Source of the DNA: an uncultured Propionibacteriaceae bacterium
Lineage (GTDB): Bacteria > Actinomycetota > Actinomycetes > Propionibacteriales > Propionibacteriaceae
Length of the DNA stretch: 63,180 nucleotides
Assembly (NCBI GenBank): GCA_937926975.1
Contig: CALBCJ010000031.1
Span: forward strand, 1-63,180
Reading direction: 5' to 3'
In this document: piece by piece, positions 1 through 9,002 of the stretch
Numbering within the stretch: the first letter of the stretch is position 1
How the letters are laid out: every line of letters starts with the position of its first letter
The notes under the pieces: model-generated
Databases searched by the model: none
What the model saw: only the letters and a program-made list of their open reading frames with translations
Told to the model about the DNA's origin: nothing
Translations under genes and position numbers: made by a program

Positions 1-2
1 GT

Positions 3-290
3 GACAAGGTGAAGTGCACCCGGATGAGCCGCTGGCGCAAGCCGCTCAGCGACGCGGAGCTCAACAGGCCGTCGCCGAACTGCGGGTACCGGTACCGCAA
101 GCTCCCGAAGCAGAAGGGTGCCGGGTTCATGATGAACGTGACCGTGGAGTGGACCGTCACCTGGTACGCACTGGGTCAGACCGGCACGGTCCCTCTGACC
201 ACGACCGGGTCGCGTCACATGCCGGTTGGCGAGCTCCAGTCCGTCATCGTCCCCAACCGCACCCCCACCCCCAGCCCAGCTAGCCGCTGA
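3..290 (+). CDS. C-terminal part of a predicted surface or secreted protein (5' end outside window)
   Basis: Only the last 95 codons are present and the frame is open to the left edge, so the start lies outside. The tail has a Cys/Tyr-rich stretch (CGYRYRKLP), then a strand-like segment with the motif WTVTW, then a Thr/Pro-rich end. This resembles the C-terminal part of actinobacterial secreted proteins often labelled 'ATP/GTP-binding' without proof. It converges on the MerR gene, with a short hairpin between them. Function unknown. Confidence 0.6.
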   Translation, partial: DKVKCTRMSRWRKPLSDAELNRPSPNCGYRYRKLPKQKGAGFMMNVTVEWTVTWYALGQTGTVPLTTTGSRHMPVGELQSVIVPNRTPTPSPASR

Positions 291-298
291 CCCTCACC

Positions 299-315
299 CA
301 GCCCCTGGTGGGCTG
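299..315. terminator. Possible bidirectional terminator hairpin
   Basis: A 6-bp GC stem (CAGCCC/GGGCTG) with a 5-nt loop starts 9 bases after the stop of the truncated first gene and lies between two convergent genes. There is no U tract, which is common for actinobacterial terminators. Confidence 0.4.
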
Positions 316-376
316 CTCGGGGTGCGGTTGTGTGCCGGGAGGTCCCCACCGCTCCTAGCCTCCGTAGCCGGTACAG

Positions 377-1222
377 CTAGTCGAGGCTTACGCTCAGCTC
401 CAGCCGCACCTGCCCCTGCTCACCCATGGTCGTACGCTGCCGGACCGCTGCGAAGGAGGACGGGACGGTCTGCTCCTGCCACATGGCCAGCGCGATCATC
501 TCCCGGGCCGGCAGCGGTCCCCCGGGCAGCAGAGCGTCGGGCCCCGGCTCGGCGTCCAGGCCGGACAGCTCGGCCGTCACGTACGCCTCGGTCCGGGCGG
601 GAAGAGTTCCCGACACCACGGCCAGACCGGGGACAGCGAAGCCGGCCGGCAGCGGCCGGGCGAGCCCGCAGCACTGGGCGACCCGGAGCGTGCTGGGCCG
701 GGCCCGGTCGGCCTCGGTGCTCACCCAGAAGTCCCCGGTCACCGCCACCCGCTGCGCAGTCAGGGCCTCACCGAGCCGCTCACTGCCGTCCTCCAGGCCG
801 GACCCGAAGTCGTCATCGTCCACCTGGTCAAGGTCGACCTCAGCCTCCACCCCGACCCAGGGGGTGGGCTCGCAGTCGCGGGTCTGGACCTCGTTCAGGC
901 TGATCTCCGGCACCCAGGTCGGGGCCTGATCCAGCGCCCAGTCCTCCAGGCGGCGCTGCACGGCCAGCTCCTCGCGCCGCCGCTGCAGCACGTCGTCGAG
1001 CTCGTGCGGGTGAGCCAGCACTCGCCGCAGCTGCTCGATCCCGATCCCTGCCGCCCGCAGGACCCGCAGCATCACAGCGTCCTTGATCTGAGCGGTCTGG
1101 TACGAGCGGTAGCCGGTGTACGAGTCGACCTCGGCGGCCGGGAGCAGGCCGATGTCGTGGTAGTAGCGCAGCGTCTTGATGCTGATCCCGGTGCTGTTCG
1201 CGAACTCGCCGATGGTAAGCAC
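377..1222 (-). CDS. MerR-family transcriptional regulator with C-terminal effector region
   Basis: The 281-aa protein opens with a typical MerR winged helix (LTIGEFANSTGISIKTLRYYH, then IGLLP and GYRSY), followed by a dimerisation helix (about residues 75-115). The C-terminal part, from about residue 125, looks like a GyrI/BmrR-type effector-binding region, although I see no clear ligand motif. I chose the GTG at 1222 because GAAAGGAG sits 8 nt upstream and the MerR domain starts there; the longer open frame would add 52 unrelated residues. The promoter at 1255-1285 has the long spacer of MerR-controlled promoters, so autoregulation is likely. No target gene is obvious next to it. Confidence 0.88.
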   Translation of the reverse strand: MLTIGEFANSTGISIKTLRYYHDIGLLPAAEVDSYTGYRSYQTAQIKDAVMLRVLRAAGIGIEQLRRVLAHPHELDDVLQRRREELAVQRRLEDWALDQAPTWVPEISLNEVQTRDCEPTPWVGVEAEVDLDQVDDDDFGSGLEDGSERLGEALTAQRVAVTGDFWVSTEADRARPSTLRVAQCCGLARPLPAGFAVPGLAVVSGTLPARTEAYVTAELSGLDAEPGPDALLPGGPLPAREMIALAMWQEQTVPSSFAAVRQRTTMGEQGQVRLELSVSLD

Positions 1223-1254
1223 TGGTGAAGCTCCTTTCGGTTGGGCTGCACCCC

Positions 1255-1285
1255 ACCATGAGCCATCCAGCGGCTGGAGAGTCAA
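1255..1285 (-). promoter_or_regulatory. MerR-type promoter with 19-bp spacer
   Basis: On the minus strand TTGACT (1285-1280) and CATGGT (1260-1255) are separated by exactly 19 bp. The spacer carries the inverted repeat TCCAG-CCG-CTGGA. A 19-bp spacer with a central dyad is the known signature of promoters untwisted by MerR proteins. It lies 33 bp before the MerR start codon. Confidence 0.6.
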
Positions 1286-1302
1286 GCCGGTCCGCGGGCG
1301 CC

Positions 1303-1376
1303 GCACAGCAGCGGACCCACCCGGCTCCTGCCGACCGCACCAGGCGCCGAACCGGCCGGTCTGCCCGCCGCTGTGC
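1303..1376. repeat. 74-bp palindromic intergenic element, copy 1
   Basis: Begins GCACAGCAGCGGACC and ends with the complement of GCACAGCGGCGGGCAGACC. It lies between the TetR stop and the MerR promoter. Confidence 0.75.
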
Positions 1377-1384
1377 ACCGCCGA

Positions 1385-2008
1385 TCATCGGCCCTCCCCG
1401 GTTCGGGAGCTCGGCCCGTCGTTCGCTGGGGGCTCGAGCCTCGACACCAGGTACTCCATGGCGCCGAGCGCGGCTTCGAGCTGGGCTCGGGTCAACGGCC
1501 CCAGCAGCTTGGCCGCGGTCAGCAGGCCGAGAGTGGTGCTCGACAGGGCAAGCCCGAGGGCAGCGGCGTCGACGTGGGGGTCGAGCGCGCCGCTCTTTTG
1601 CACCTGCTGGATCCACTCGACCACGGCGAGGTGACGGGCTCGGTACCGGCCGTCGGTCACGGTTGCGGTATAGGTGCCAAGAACGCCCTCGTCGTCCAGG
1701 AGCGCGGCCGTCATCAGCGGGTCGTCGAGCAGGGCACGAGCCCCGACCCGGTACGCGGTGCTGAGCCGTGGCAGACCATCACCCACCAGCTTCTGGCTGG
1801 TCTCGACCACGCGGCTCATGGCCCGCCGGAGCAGGGTGTCAAGAATGTCGTTCTTGCTAGCGAACTCCCGGTAGACCGCGCCTTTCGCGATCCCGGCGCG
1901 CTCGGCGATCGCCTGGACGCTCGCCGCGTCGAAGCCGCGCTCCAGGATGAGAGCCTCGGCGGCCTCCAGAATGCGGTTTCGCCGGTCCGGAATGAGGGGC
2001 CGGGGCAT
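1385..2008 (-). CDS. TetR-family transcriptional regulator
   Basis: A 207-aa protein of usual TetR length. The N-terminal helix-turn-helix is clear (residues 10-55: RILEAAEALILERGFDAASV, then AGIAKGAVYREFASK). The rest is helical and divergent, as expected for a ligand-binding domain. Its ATG overlaps the stop of the upstream alpha/beta-hydrolase gene (TGATG), so the two are translationally coupled in one operon. It probably represses its own operon through the inverted repeat at 2917-2940. The inducer may be the substrate or product of the hydrolase; this is inference. Confidence 0.9.
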   Translation of the reverse strand: MPRPLIPDRRNRILEAAEALILERGFDAASVQAIAERAGIAKGAVYREFASKNDILDTLLRRAMSRVVETSQKLVGDGLPRLSTAYRVGARALLDDPLMTAALLDDEGVLGTYTATVTDGRYRARHLAVVEWIQQVQKSGALDPHVDAAALGLALSSTTLGLLTAAKLLGPLTRAQLEAALGAMEYLVSRLEPPANDGPSSRTGEGR

Positions 2009-2901
2009 CAGTACCTCGGTCCCAGGCTGCTGAGAAAACCGGTCATCGCGGGGAGCACCAGGTCGGGTCGGTCACGGTGCACCCAGTGCCCCGCGTCTGG
2101 AATGACAAGCAGCTGGGCGTCGGGGAACCGGGCGGCGGCCCGCTGGGCGTACGCCAGCGGCACGCCAGCGTCGTGGTCTGCGTGGATCATGAGCACCGGG
2201 CACGGGAAAGAGCCTAGGCGCTCGGTGTAGCTGGTCTTGAGCCGGTTCCAGAGGAACTGGTCGCGCTGCCACTGCACGAAGGCGGCGAGTGCATTGTCTC
2301 GGGCGGCCGCGTGCATGATCGCGTCGAGCAGCTGAGGCGTACGCTGCTCGGGGTTGCGGATGAGGCTGCGAACACTGCTCTCCATCCACGTGCGGTTCTT
2401 GCCGTACGCACTCATCACCGCACTCAGCAGGCCGGTACGCAGCATCATCCAGGTGATGACGTGGACCGGCTTCGCGTACCAGCCGTCGACCTGGTAGTCC
2501 ATCAGCCCGTAGCTGCCGAGCAGGATCGCCCCGGTCACTCGCTGTGGCCGCTCGAGGACGTGCCCGATCGTCATGCCGCCGCCCAGCGAGACTCCGCCGA
2601 CCGCGTAGCGCTCCACGCCGAGAGCATCGACGAGCTCTGCGACATAGGTGACCAGCCGCTGCTGCGTTGCGTCCCACCTGGCGGGCGGACTCTCCCCGTA
2701 TCCCGGGTGGTCGGGTGCGAGCACCCGGTACCCGACCTGGGCCACGGCGGGCCCCACGTCTGCCCACGACAGCTCGGCGCTGTCGAGTCCGCCACCGTGA
2801 AGAAGGAGCAGGGTCGGCGCCCTCGCCGCACCGTCGGGGGACCACTCCAGGTAGGACACCTCTCCCCAGGGCAGCCGTACGACCTTCCGTTCTGCGGCCA
2901 T
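2008..2901 (-). CDS. Alpha/beta-hydrolase
   Basis: A 297-aa alpha/beta-hydrolase. The oxyanion-hole motif LLLLHGGG is near residue 33, the nucleophile elbow GVSLGGG near 105, the acid in HADHDAGVP near 240 and the catalytic His in AGHWVHRDRP near 270, so the triad Ser-Asp-His is complete. A helical cap lies between the elbow and the acid. The substrate cannot be read from the sequence; esterases, C-C hydrolases and haloperoxidase-like enzymes share this layout. No signal peptide, so cytoplasmic. It is the first gene of an operon with the TetR gene. A promoter and operator lie just upstream. Confidence 0.88.
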   Translation of the reverse strand: MAAERKVVRLPWGEVSYLEWSPDGAARAPTLLLLHGGGLDSAELSWADVGPAVAQVGYRVLAPDHPGYGESPPARWDATQQRLVTYVAELVDALGVERYAVGGVSLGGGMTIGHVLERPQRVTGAILLGSYGLMDYQVDGWYAKPVHVITWMMLRTGLLSAVMSAYGKNRTWMESSVRSLIRNPEQRTPQLLDAIMHAAARDNALAAFVQWQRDQFLWNRLKTSYTERLGSFPCPVLMIHADHDAGVPLAYAQRAAARFPDAQLLVIPDAGHWVHRDRPDLVLPAMTGFLSSLGPRY

Positions 2902-2916
2902 GCCAGACCCCCGTTG

Positions 2917-2948
2917 TGACCGATCAGCGGTTAACGGTCATAACCCTA
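2917..2948 (-). promoter_or_regulatory. -10 box and TetR-like operator of the hydrolase operon
   Basis: On the minus strand TAGGGT (2948-2943) is followed at once by a 24-bp inverted repeat with perfect 6-bp ends (TGACCG...CGGTCA, 2940-2917). The repeat covers the expected transcription start, a position where a bound TetR dimer would block initiation. That the operon's own TetR binds here is inference. Confidence 0.55.
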
Positions 2949-3002
2949 GCAGAGGCGGTACGGACGCGAGCTCCCTGGCCCGTCGGAAAGCCCCCGCCCG
3001 GG

Positions 3003-3077
3003 CGCACAGCAGCGGGCGGAGCCGCCGGGTGCTGCGGTCTGGGTGGGCGGGTGCCCCGGTCCGGTCCGCTGGTGTGC
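3003..3077. repeat. 74-bp palindromic element, copy 2
   Basis: Starts GCACAGCAGCGGGCGGAGC and ends GGTCCGCTGGTGTGC. It occupies the middle of the 333-bp gap between the ilvD stop and the hydrolase promoter; I see no gene in the rest of the gap. Confidence 0.75.
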
Positions 3078-3234
3078 GCGGCTGTCTGCTTGGTCTGGGC
3101 ATGCCGCAGAGCGGGCAGAAGCCGCTGGGCACCCCGACGGGGCCGAGCCGGCGGTCAACGACCTGCTCGCCCCAGGAGCCGGTCCCAGAACCCCGCCGTA
3201 CTCAGCGCCCAGCGTCCGCCACGGACAGCCGCGG

Positions 3235-5061
3235 TCAGATCCGCCGCCGGGCGGCTCCCTTGTCGGCCGACTGGGCCAGCGACCCGTACACCCGCAGCGC
3301 CTGGGAGACCTGCCGGTCACGGTGGGCCGGGGCCCATCCCTGCTGGTCACGGCGGGTACGGCGCTGGGTGAGCTCGTCGTCGCTGACCAGCAGGGTGATC
3401 CGGCGCTCGGGGATCGAGATCTCGATCTGGTCGCCGTCCTCGACCAGCCCGATCGGCCCGCCGGCAGCGGCCTCAGGCGAGATGTGCCCGATCGACAGCC
3501 CTGATGAGCCGCCGGAGAACCGGCCGTCGGTGATCAGCGCGCAGACCGGGCCGAGCCCGATGCCCTTCAGGTACGAGGTGGGGTACAGCATCTCCTGCAT
3601 CCCGGGGCCGCCCTGCGGGCCCTCGTACCGGACGACCACCACGTCACCGGCCTGGACCTGCCCGCCGAGGATCTGCTCGACCGCCTCCTCCTGCGACTCG
3701 GAGACCCGGGCCGTCCCGCGGAAGGTCCACTGCTCGGCGGGGACCCCGGCGGTCTTGACGATGCACCCGTCCGGGGCCAGGTTGCCGGTCAGCACGGCCA
3801 GGCCGCCGTCGGTGGTGTACGGGGTCCGCACCGACCGGATGCAGCCGGACTCGCTGTCGGTGTCGAGGCTGGTCCAGCGCTGGCGCGAGGAGAACGGCTC
3901 GGTGGTGCGCAGCCCGCCCGGGGCCGCGTACCAGATCTCGGCCGGCTCGCCGCCACCGCGGATGTCCCAGGCCGTCAGCCACTCGTCGAGCGAGCCGGTG
4001 TGGATGGCGTGGACACCCGGGTGGAGCAGCCCGCCGCGGTGCAGCTCGCCGAGGATCGCGGGGATCCCGCCGGCCCGGTGCACGTCCTCGACGTACCAGT
4101 CGTGAGAGTTCGGGGCGATCTTCGCCAGGCACGGGGTGGTCCGGCTGAGCCGGTCGATGTCGGCCTGGGTGAAGTCGACCCGGGCCTCCTGGGCAGCGGC
4201 CAGCAGGTGCAGCACGGTGTTGGTGGAGCCGCCCATGGCGATGTCGAGCCGCATCGCGTTCTCGAAGGCGTCCTTGGTGGCGATCGACAGCGGCAGCACG
4301 GAGGTGTCGTCGTCGCCGTAGTAGCGGTTCGCCAGCTCGACGACGAGCCGACCGGCCTGCAGGAAGAGGTCTTCCCGGGCGGCGGCAGTGGCCAGGGTGG
4401 TGCCGTTGCCGGGCAGCGCCAGCCCGAGCGCCTCAACCAGGCAGTTCATCGAGTTCGCGGTGAACATCCCGGAGCAGGAGCCGCAGGTCGGGCAGGCGCT
4501 GGCCTCGATCTGGTCGAGCTGCTGGTCGGTGGTGCCGGGGTCGACCGCGCGGACCATCGCGTCGATCAGGTCCAGCGAGGTCTCGGTCTCGCCGTCGAGA
4601 ACCGCCTTGCCGGCCTCCATCGGGCCGCCGGAGACGAAGACCGTCGGGATGTTGAGCCGCAGCGCGGCGATCAGCATCCCTGGGGTGATCTTGTCGCAGT
4701 TGGAGATGCAGACCAGGGCGTCGGCGCAGTGCGCGTTCACCATGTACTCGACGCTGTCGGCGACCATCTCCCGGCTGGGCAGCGAGTACAGCATCCCGCC
4801 GTGGCCCATGGCGATGCCGTCGTCGACGGCGATGGTGTTGAACTCGCGCCCGACCCCGCCGGCCTCGTCGACCGCGGACGCGACCAGCCGGCCCATGTCG
4901 CGCAGGTGGACGTGCCCGGGCACGAACTGGGTGAACGAGTTCGCGATCGCGATGATCGGCTTGCCGAAGTCGGCATCGGTCATGCCGGTCGCCCGCCACA
5001 GGGCGCGGGCCCCTGCCATCTGGCGGCCGTGAGTGCTGGTGCGGGAACGCAGTGCGGGCAT
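3235..5061 (-). CDS. ilvD: Dihydroxy-acid dehydratase
   Basis: Catalyses dehydration of 2,3-dihydroxy-isovalerate and 2,3-dihydroxy-3-methylvalerate to the 2-oxo acids in valine and isoleucine synthesis. The 608-aa length fits the long, E. coli-type IlvD. Family motifs are present: NSFTQFVPGHVHL near 50, the cluster ligands CDKITPGM near 122 and CPTCGSCSGMFTANSMN near 195, and the C-terminal GRFSGGSSGLSIGHISPEAA. I chose the ATG at 5061, preceded by GAGAGGA; the open frame extends 35 codons further without homology. It stands alone, with no other ilv gene in the window. Confidence 0.97.
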   Translation of the reverse strand: MPALRSRTSTHGRQMAGARALWRATGMTDADFGKPIIAIANSFTQFVPGHVHLRDMGRLVASAVDEAGGVGREFNTIAVDDGIAMGHGGMLYSLPSREMVADSVEYMVNAHCADALVCISNCDKITPGMLIAALRLNIPTVFVSGGPMEAGKAVLDGETETSLDLIDAMVRAVDPGTTDQQLDQIEASACPTCGSCSGMFTANSMNCLVEALGLALPGNGTTLATAAAREDLFLQAGRLVVELANRYYGDDDTSVLPLSIATKDAFENAMRLDIAMGGSTNTVLHLLAAAQEARVDFTQADIDRLSRTTPCLAKIAPNSHDWYVEDVHRAGGIPAILGELHRGGLLHPGVHAIHTGSLDEWLTAWDIRGGGEPAEIWYAAPGGLRTTEPFSSRQRWTSLDTDSESGCIRSVRTPYTTDGGLAVLTGNLAPDGCIVKTAGVPAEQWTFRGTARVSESQEEAVEQILGGQVQAGDVVVVRYEGPQGGPGMQEMLYPTSYLKGIGLGPVCALITDGRFSGGSSGLSIGHISPEAAAGGPIGLVEDGDQIEISIPERRITLLVSDDELTQRRTRRDQQGWAPAHRDRQVSQALRVYGSLAQSADKGAARRRI

Positions 5062-5215
5062 CGGGCGGTCCTCTCGTGTCAGCCCCAGGCTAGCGAGAGC
5101 CGCCCTGGTGGACGCCCCGTTCCAGCTGGCGTGGACTGGCCAGCACAGCGGTCTTCGCGGCCGCACCCGTACGGACCGACCGGGCGCCTCGTGCTGGCGC
5201 CCGGAGGTGCCGGGC

Positions 5216-5407
5216 CTAGCAGCAGCGTCCTTCGACCACGGGGCGGTCAGACTCCGCGCGCCAGAACTCGCGCTCGCTCATCGGCGCCCCGTGGCCGTGG
5301 ACGCGGTGGTGGGCCAGGTACTGCTGGTACTTGTTGGCTCCCAGCACCCCGTTGACGAACCAGGCCAGCTCGCGCCAGGTGGTCGTCGCCCGGGCCCGCA
5401 GCGACAT
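5216..5407 (-). CDS. YbdD/YjiX family small protein
   Basis: A 63-aa protein with the family hallmarks WRELAWFVNGVLGANKYQQY, HHRVHGH and a C-terminal REFWRAESDRP; it ends in two cysteines. Proteins of this family are encoded next to CstA/BtsT pyruvate transporters across bacteria, and the same holds here: the ATG overlaps the cstA stop (TGATG), implying coupled translation. Its exact role is not established; an accessory role in peptide or pyruvate uptake under carbon limitation is the usual inference. Confidence 0.93.
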   Translation of the reverse strand: MSLRARATTTWRELAWFVNGVLGANKYQQYLAHHRVHGHGAPMSEREFWRAESDRPVVEGRCC

Positions 5408-7662
5408 CAGTGACCCTTGCCCCGGATGTCGGCGCCGGGGTGCTCCGCGTAGTACCCGGCCCACTGCTTCGCGAGAGCCTTCTCGCTCGCCATGGCGACC
5501 ATTCCGGACGGGGCGTAGATCCGCGACTGGACGGGCGGGTCCTCGGTGTCCTTTCCGCCGCCGGCCCGGACTGCCTCCACCGCCTTCCACACGCACATCG
5601 CGATCACCACCAGCGCGCACGCCAGGAAGACCGCTGACAGCGTCGTCTGGACCGCGGTGTTCCGGATGACCGCCTCCATTGCCGGCACGCCCTTCACCCC
5701 GGCGAGCTCGGTCTGGCCGTCGGCGACAGCCTGCGCGAACCGGTTGTGGTTCGCCCAGTACCCGACCTTCGGGTCAGTGCTGAAGATCTTGAGGAACGAC
5801 CCGGTGATCGTCACCACCGCCGCGAACGCCAGCGGTACGGCGACAATCAGCAGCGACCACGTTCGGCCCTTCCGGGCGAAGATCAGCAGGCACACCGCCA
5901 GGGCAGTCGCAGCGAGCAGCTGGTTGGCGACCCCGAACAGCGGGAAGAAGGTGTTGATCCCGCCCAGGGGATCGGTGACGCCGAGCAGCAGGATCGAGCC
6001 CCACCCCAGCACCATCAAGCCGGTCGTCAGGTAGCTGCCGACCTTCCAGGTCGCGTCCCGGAACCTCGGGTACACATTGCCCAGGGCGTCGGCCAGCATG
6101 AACCGCGCGACCCGGGTCCCGGCGTCGACCGAGGTCAGAATGAACAGGGCCTCGAACATGATCGCGAAGTGGTACCAGAAGCTCATCATCGACGCGCCGC
6201 CGAACCACTGGTGCATGATGCCCGCCAGCCCGACGGCCAGCGTCGGGGCGCCTCCGGTACGCGACACGATGCTGTGCTCACCGACCAGGCGGGCGGTCTC
6301 GGTCAGCTGGTCCGGGGTGAGGTTCACCCCGGACATGCCGAGCGAGTTCACGTACGCGACCGCACCCTCGACCGTGCCGCGGGTGCCGGCCACCGACGAG
6401 TTCATCGCGTAGTAGATGCCGTGGTCGACCGACAGGGCCGCGACCAGGGCCATGATCGCGACGAACGACTCCATCAGCATGCCGCCGTACCCGATGAAGC
6501 GGGTCTGGCGCTCCTTCTCGATTAGCTTCGGGGTGGTGCCCGACGAGATCATGGCGTGGAACCCGGACAGGGCACCGCAGGCAATGGTCACGAACAGGAA
6601 CGGGAACAGCGAGCCACTGAACACCGGACCGTCGGAGCGGGACGCCCAGATCGTCACCGGCGGCACCTCAATGGTGGGCCGCACCACGACGATCGCCACC
6701 GCAAGCATCGCGATAGTGCCGACCTTCATGAACGTCGACAGGTAGTCGCGCGGGGCGAGCAGCAGCCACACCGGCAGAACCGCCGCCACGAACCCGTAGA
6801 TGATGATCGCCCAGGCGATCACGATCGGCGGCAGGGTGAACCAGGCCTTGCCCCAGGCGGTGTCCGCCACGTACCCGCCGCCGACGATCGCGGCCAGCAG
6901 CAGCCCGCAGCCGATGACCGAGACCTCGGTGACCTTTCCGGGCCGGATGTAGCGCAGGTAGACCCCCATGAACAGGGCGATCGGAATGGTCATGCCGACG
7001 CTGAACACGCCCCACGGGCTCTCGCCCAGCGCATTCACCACGACCAGCGCCAGGATCGCGATGATGATGAGCATGATGACCAGGGTCGCGATCAGGGCGG
7101 CGATGCCGCCGAAGCGGCCCAGCTCGTCCTTGGCCATCTGCCCCACCGAGCGGCCACCGCGGCGCATCGAGCAGAACAGGACCACATAGTCCTGGACAGC
7201 GCCGGCGAACACCACGCCGACGATGATCCAGATCGTGCCCGGAAGATAGCCCATCTGGGCCGCCAGCACCGGCCCCACCAGCGGCCCGGCACCGGCAATG
7301 GCGGCGAAGTGGTGGCCGTACAGAATGCGCCGGTCGGTGGGCACGAAGTCGTGCCCGTCGAGCTGGTACTCACCCGGGGTGGCGCGCCGGTCGTCGGGCC
7401 TGGTGAGGTAGCGCTCGATGACGTTGGCGTAGAAGCGGCTCGCGATGAAGTACGAGCAGACCGCGGCGAAGACGAACCAGATGCCGTTGATCGTCTCGCC
7501 CCGGACCAGGGCGATCACCACCCACGAGACGCCGCCCAGGACGGCCACCAGGGCCCAGACCGCCACCTTGGCGGGGCTGAGCTTCTTCTCCTTCTCGATG
7601 ACGTCTTCTGGCAGTGCGACGGGAGGGACGTCCTCCGGCCGCTCGGTGAGTGCTGCTGTCAC
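5407..7662 (-). CDS. cstA: Carbon starvation protein A (CstA-type pyruvate/peptide transporter)
   Basis: A 751-aa multi-pass membrane protein of the CstA family (about 16-18 hydrophobic segments from residue 30 on). Signature regions include GHHFAAIAGAGPLVGPVLAAQ near 115 and GYGGMLMESFVAIMAL near 390. E. coli members are linked to peptide use on starvation and to pyruvate uptake; which substrate applies here is open. The start is a GTG with GGAGG about 10 nt upstream. The gene is followed by the coupled YbdD gene. No cAMP-receptor or other control site was recognised in the roughly 260-bp divergent gap to rarD. Confidence 0.95.
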   Translation of the reverse strand: MTAALTERPEDVPPVALPEDVIEKEKKLSPAKVAVWALVAVLGGVSWVVIALVRGETINGIWFVFAAVCSYFIASRFYANVIERYLTRPDDRRATPGEYQLDGHDFVPTDRRILYGHHFAAIAGAGPLVGPVLAAQMGYLPGTIWIIVGVVFAGAVQDYVVLFCSMRRGGRSVGQMAKDELGRFGGIAALIATLVIMLIIIAILALVVVNALGESPWGVFSVGMTIPIALFMGVYLRYIRPGKVTEVSVIGCGLLLAAIVGGGYVADTAWGKAWFTLPPIVIAWAIIIYGFVAAVLPVWLLLAPRDYLSTFMKVGTIAMLAVAIVVVRPTIEVPPVTIWASRSDGPVFSGSLFPFLFVTIACGALSGFHAMISSGTTPKLIEKERQTRFIGYGGMLMESFVAIMALVAALSVDHGIYYAMNSSVAGTRGTVEGAVAYVNSLGMSGVNLTPDQLTETARLVGEHSIVSRTGGAPTLAVGLAGIMHQWFGGASMMSFWYHFAIMFEALFILTSVDAGTRVARFMLADALGNVYPRFRDATWKVGSYLTTGLMVLGWGSILLLGVTDPLGGINTFFPLFGVANQLLAATALAVCLLIFARKGRTWSLLIVAVPLAFAAVVTITGSFLKIFSTDPKVGYWANHNRFAQAVADGQTELAGVKGVPAMEAVIRNTAVQTTLSAVFLACALVVIAMCVWKAVEAVRAGGGKDTEDPPVQSRIYAPSGMVAMASEKALAKQWAGYYAEHPGADIRGKGH

Positions 7663-7922
7663 TGTCTCGAACCTCCGTCCGCGGAGATGACCACGTCGTC
7701 AGCCGAAACGCTAGCACGCGCAGGCTTCTTCGCAGCCGCCGGTCGTGAGCCGGGCACCCTCCTCAAGTAGGCGCTGACAAGGTGTTATGCCAGGTGTGGG
7801 CCGGTCTGGGAGCAGCCGGGCGCTGCCCGGGGCGGCCCGCGTCGTCCAGCCGGGTGCGGAGGCGCGCCTCGACGGGCGAGACGGTGACGGGCTGCGCCCA
7901 CCCGGCGTGCCAGGGTGACGGG

Positions 7923-8801
7923 GTGGGCGGGTACGACCGGGGAGCAGCAACGAAGGTGACCCTCGCCTACATGGTGTGGGGCGTCATGGTGCTGTTCTGG
8001 CCGCTGCTGGGGCGGGTCGGGGCCTGGGAGATCCTGGCCCACCGGGTGATCTGGTCCTCGCTGTTCGTCGTGCTCTGCCTGGTGGTGCTGCGCCGGCCGT
8101 GGGGCTGGCTGCGGCGGCTGCGCCACTACGGCTGGCGCCTGGCCGCGGCTGCGGTGCTGATCGGGCTGAACTGGGTCACCTTCATCTGGGCCCTGATCCA
8201 CGGCTTCGTCGCCGAGACCGCCCTCGGCTACTTCCTCAACCCGCTGCTCAACGTGCTCCTCGGGATGCTCGTGTTCCGTGAGCGACCGACCCGGGCGGCG
8301 CTGGCGGGGGTCGGCTGCGCCGCGGCCGGGGTGGCGGTGATCAGCGTCGTCATGAGCAGCACGGTCTGGGTCGCTCTCAGCCTGGCGACGACGTTCGCGG
8401 TGTACGGGGTGGTCAAGAAGCGGGCCCCGGTCGGGGCGCTGGAGGGGCTGGCCTTCGAGTCGACGGTGCTGGCGCCGCTCGCCCTCGCCTACCTGGCCTG
8501 GCTGGGCCCGGGCGGCACCTTCGGCACCGACCTGCCGCTCAGCCTGCTGCTGGTCCTGGCCGGGCCGCTGACTGCCCTGCCGCTCGGGCTGTTCGCTGCC
8601 GCCGCGCCGCGGCTGCCGATGAGCCTGCTGGGGATGCTGCAGTTCATCGCCCCCACGACCAGCCTGGTCCTCGGCGTCACCGTGGTCGGGCAGCGGGTCC
8701 CGCTCGGGTACTGGCTCGGCCTGGCCCTGGTCTGGACCGGGCTGGCGCTGTACCTGACGAGCTCGGTCCGCCGCCGACCCGTACCGACGGAGCCCTGCTG
8801 A
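7923..8801 (+). CDS. rarD: EamA/RarD-family transporter
   Basis: A 292-aa protein with about ten hydrophobic segments in two related halves (EamA fold). RarD-specific stretches are visible: the start TLAYMVWGVMVLFWPLL, EILAHRVIWSSLF, GLNWVTFIWA near 85, and YFLNPLLNVLLGMLVFRERP near 110. RarD proteins are named from chloramphenicol sensitivity, but the transported metabolite is not settled. I chose GTG 7923 because CAGGGT (7911-7916) sits 6 nt before it in leaderless spacing and upstream codons show no homology. Confidence 0.88.
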   Translation: MGGYDRGAATKVTLAYMVWGVMVLFWPLLGRVGAWEILAHRVIWSSLFVVLCLVVLRRPWGWLRRLRHYGWRLAAAAVLIGLNWVTFIWALIHGFVAETALGYFLNPLLNVLLGMLVFRERPTRAALAGVGCAAAGVAVISVVMSSTVWVALSLATTFAVYGVVKKRAPVGALEGLAFESTVLAPLALAYLAWLGPGGTFGTDLPLSLLLVLAGPLTALPLGLFAAAAPRLPMSLLGMLQFIAPTTSLVLGVTVVGQRVPLGYWLGLALVWTGLALYLTSSVRRRPVPTEPC

Positions 8802-8865
8802 CCCTGGACCGGCGCCGCTCGTGCGTACACCGGCACGGAACCGAGCCGACGCGACCGCGAGACGA

Positions 8866-8939
8866 GCACAGCTGCGGGCAGACCGGGCGCTGCCGGGCGG
8901 GGTGGTGGCCGGTGCGGCTGGCGGGGTCCGCTGGTGTGC
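8866..8939. repeat. 74-bp palindromic element, copy 3
   Basis: Begins GCACAGCTGCGGGCAGACC and ends GGTCCGCTGGTGTGC. It lies between the convergent rarD and GNAT genes and is one of the clearest copies for defining the two ends. Confidence 0.8.
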
Positions 8940-9002
8940 CGCCGCCACGACGGGCGGTGGCCTGGGCGGGGGACGGCGGGCCAGGTCTGGTGCCTGAGGT
9001 GG

